From Lachnospiraceae bacterium UBA4316 (GTDB taxonomy: Bacteria > Bacillota > Clostridia > Lachnospirales > Lachnospiraceae): 6,761 nucleotides of DNA. The DNA lies in NCBI GenBank assembly GCA_002394535.1, contig DGUG01000198.1, positions 1 through 6,761 of the forward strand. The letters are read 5' to 3'. Shown here piece by piece: positions 5,376-6,761 of the stretch. The stretch's first letter is position 1; the number at the start of each line of letters is the position of its first letter. Below the pieces are notes generated by a model. It was given only the letters and a program-made list of their open reading frames with translations. It did no database searches and was not told the DNA's origin. Both the position numbers and the translations under genes were made by a program.

Positions 5376-6761
5376 TCAGGAGCGCGATATGGCGCCAAAG
5401 GGGCAGTTCTCCATGCAGGCACCGCACTTTATACATTTACTCTGATCTATCTTGTAGGGTGATTTGATCTCCCCCGTTATCGCTCCTACCGGACAATTTC
5501 TTGCGCACTTGCTGCAGCCCTTACACTTATCCGGATCGATGGTATAGCTTGAGAGTGCTTTACACGTACCGGTTCTGCACTTCCTGTCACGGACGTGTTC
5601 CTCATATTCGTCACGGAACACACGAAGGGTTGAGAGCACTGGCAGAGCTGCGGATTTTCCCAGTCCGCACAGTGCGGTATCGGTTATGGCATTTCCCAGC
5701 TCTTCCAGAAGATCAAGCTGTTCCATGGTGCCTCTGCCGTTTACGATATCCTCAAGAATCTCAAGCATTCGCATAGTACCTTCACGGCACGGTACGCATT
5801 TTCCGCAGCTTTCGTTCTGCGTGAAATTCATGAAGAATCTGGCAACCTCCACCATGCATGTATCTTCATCCATAACAACCAGACCGCCCGAACCTATCAT
5901 GGCGCCTTTTTCCTTCAATGAGTCAAAATCAAGAGCCACATCAAGATCCGATGATATGAGACATCCTCCGGACGGACCGCCTATCTGAACGGCTTTGAAC
6001 TGCTTGCCGCCCTTTATGCCCCCTCCGATATCATATATGATCTCACGAAGGGTCGTTCCCATGGGAACCTCGATAAGACCGGTGTTGTTAATGCTGCCGG
6101 TTACCGCAAATGCTTTGGTTCCGGGGCTCTTCTCGGTGCCTATTGAATGATACCAGTCGGAACCGTTAAGGATGATCATGGGAACATTGGCATAGGTTTC
6201 AACATTGTTAAGAACGGTAGGTTTGCCGAACAGACCCTGTTCAACAGTACGCGGTGGCTTGGTTCTGGGCATTCCGCGCTCACCCTCGATGGATGCCGTA
6301 AGTGCACTTCCCTCGCCGCAGACAAAGGCTCCCGCTCCCTTATTAATATGAAGCTTGAAGGAAAAGGGAGTTCCGAGTATGTTGTCTCCGATAAGCCCGG
6401 CTTCTTCAGCCTGTGCTATTGCTATTTTAAGTCTGGATACCGCAAGAGGATATTCAGCACGGACGTAGATATAGCCTTCCTGTGCTCCTACCGCATAAGC
6501 AGCGATCAGCATGCCCTCTATCATCTTGTGCGGATCGCCTTCCATGACGCTTCGGTCCATGAACGCACCGGGATCGCCTTCATCTCCGTTACATACCACA
6601 TACCGGATCTTTTCATCCTGGCGGGCAACCTGTTTCCATTTGTATCCGGTCTGGAAACCGCCGCCTCCCCGGCCTCTTAAGTTCGAATCATATATAACCT
6701 CGATGACCTCTTCGGGGGTCATGGAAAACAATGCTTTTTCAAGTGCCTTGTATCCGTCAAA
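5376..6761 (-). CDS. hydB: NuoF-like NADH-binding flavoprotein subunit of the [FeFe]-hydrogenase (HydB/HndC type, 5' partial)
   Basis: The frame is open to the right edge, so the true start lies outside; 461 residues are visible, numbered here from the edge. A TTG at 6731 is internal. Features in order: the NAD(H)-loop [11 protein letters not shown] (29-39), the FMN-site stretch [13 protein letters not shown] (58-70), the KPPRTVEQG and [13 protein letters not shown] segments, an SLBB-like fold near 222-265, and the N3-type [4Fe-4S] motif [11 protein letters not shown] (C319, C322, C325, with C365). Then come H389-X5-C395-X4-C400 and a C-terminal double-cluster ferredoxin domain (C413, C416, C419, C423 and C443, C446, C449, C453). 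The added ferredoxin domain separates it from complex I NuoF and fits HydB/HndC or NADP-hydrogenase subunits. HydB proteins usually also carry an N-terminal thioredoxin-like [2Fe-2S] domain, which would be off-window. The TGA at 5376-5378 is followed by hydA, implying one operon. Its job is NAD(H) oxidation or reduction and electron transfer to HydA. Confidence 0.93.
   Translation of the reverse strand, partial: FDGYKALEKALFSMTPEEVIEVIYDSNLRGRGGGGFQTGYKWKQVARQDEKIRYVVCNGDEGDPGAFMDRSVMEGDPHKMIEGMLIAAYAVGAQEGYIYVRAEYPLAVSRLKIAIAQAEEAGLIGDNILGTPFSFKLHINKGAGAFVCGEGSALTASIEGERGMPRTKPPRTVEQGLFGKPTVLNNVETYANVPMIILNGSDWYHSIGTEKSPGTKAFAVTGSINNTGLIEVPMGTTLREIIYDIGGGIKGGKQFKAVQIGGPSGGCLISSDLDVALDFDSLKEKGAMIGSGGLVVMDEDTCMVEVARFFMNFTQNESCGKCVPCREGTMRMLEILEDIVNGRGTMEQLDLLEELGNAITDTALCGLGKSAALPVLSTLRVFRDEYEEHVRDRKCRTGTCKALSSYTIDPDKCKGCSKCARNCPVGAITGEIKSPYKIDQSKCIKCGACMENCPFGAISRS

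Noticed and set aside
6147..6680. Plus-strand open frame of 177 codons opposite hydB
   Set aside because: It is a shadow of the NuoF-like gene, whose motifs are unbroken in the minus frame.
6729..6731. TTG as the start of the NuoF-like gene
   Set aside because: The frame continues to the edge with DGYKALEKA, typical of the NuoF family before the glycine-rich loop.

Overview
The window looks like a piece of a chromosome from an anaerobic Clostridia member, most plausibly a gut or rumen Lachnospiraceae such as Butyrivibrio or a relative. The assignment rests on the pairing of a HydA/HydB-type [FeFe]-hydrogenase with a clostridial multidomain surface protein (InlB-like B repeats plus a C-terminal membrane anchor), AGGAGG ribosome binding sites, and a MATE transporter fused to an ATPase-like domain. 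This is inference from protein character; no marker gene is present.

Layout. Bases 1-629 (+) are the 3' end of a transporter gene that enters from the left edge: the last membrane segments of a MATE-type exporter followed by a cytoplasmic domain resembling a degenerate RsbW-like/histidine-kinase-type ATPase. Only 6 bp away, in convergent orientation, lies the end of a 974-residue secreted, membrane-anchored surface protein (3560 to 636, minus strand). Its parts in order are a signal peptide, a charged coiled-coil stalk, an ASH/HYDIN-like Ig domain, a Big-type Ig domain, four InlB-like B repeats, an acidic linker, a C-terminal beta domain often seen in clostridial surface proteins, and one transmembrane helix with a basic tail. 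An 83-bp gap upstream of it holds a plausible promoter and two TGTCACA words one helical turn apart.

Upstream of that gap, also on the minus strand, are two subunits of an NAD(H)-linked, probably electron-bifurcating, [FeFe]-hydrogenase: a NuoF-like flavoprotein (HydB/HndC type, running off the right edge) and then the H-cluster catalytic subunit (HydA/HndD type). They lie about 40 bp apart, in the usual order for a hydCBA/hndABCD operon, so the small NuoE-like subunit is expected just outside the right edge. HydB would exchange electrons with NAD(H) through FMN and Fe-S clusters. HydA would receive them, together with electrons from reduced ferredoxin, and reduce protons to H2 during fermentation.

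Every stretch longer than 100 bp is coding; there is no RNA gene, mobile element, CRISPR array or convincing terminator. I do not see an undescribed system. The points most worth a second look are the surface protein's architecture and its coiled-coil repeat tract, the degenerate ATPase domain on the MATE protein, and the phased repeats at the surface-gene promoter.
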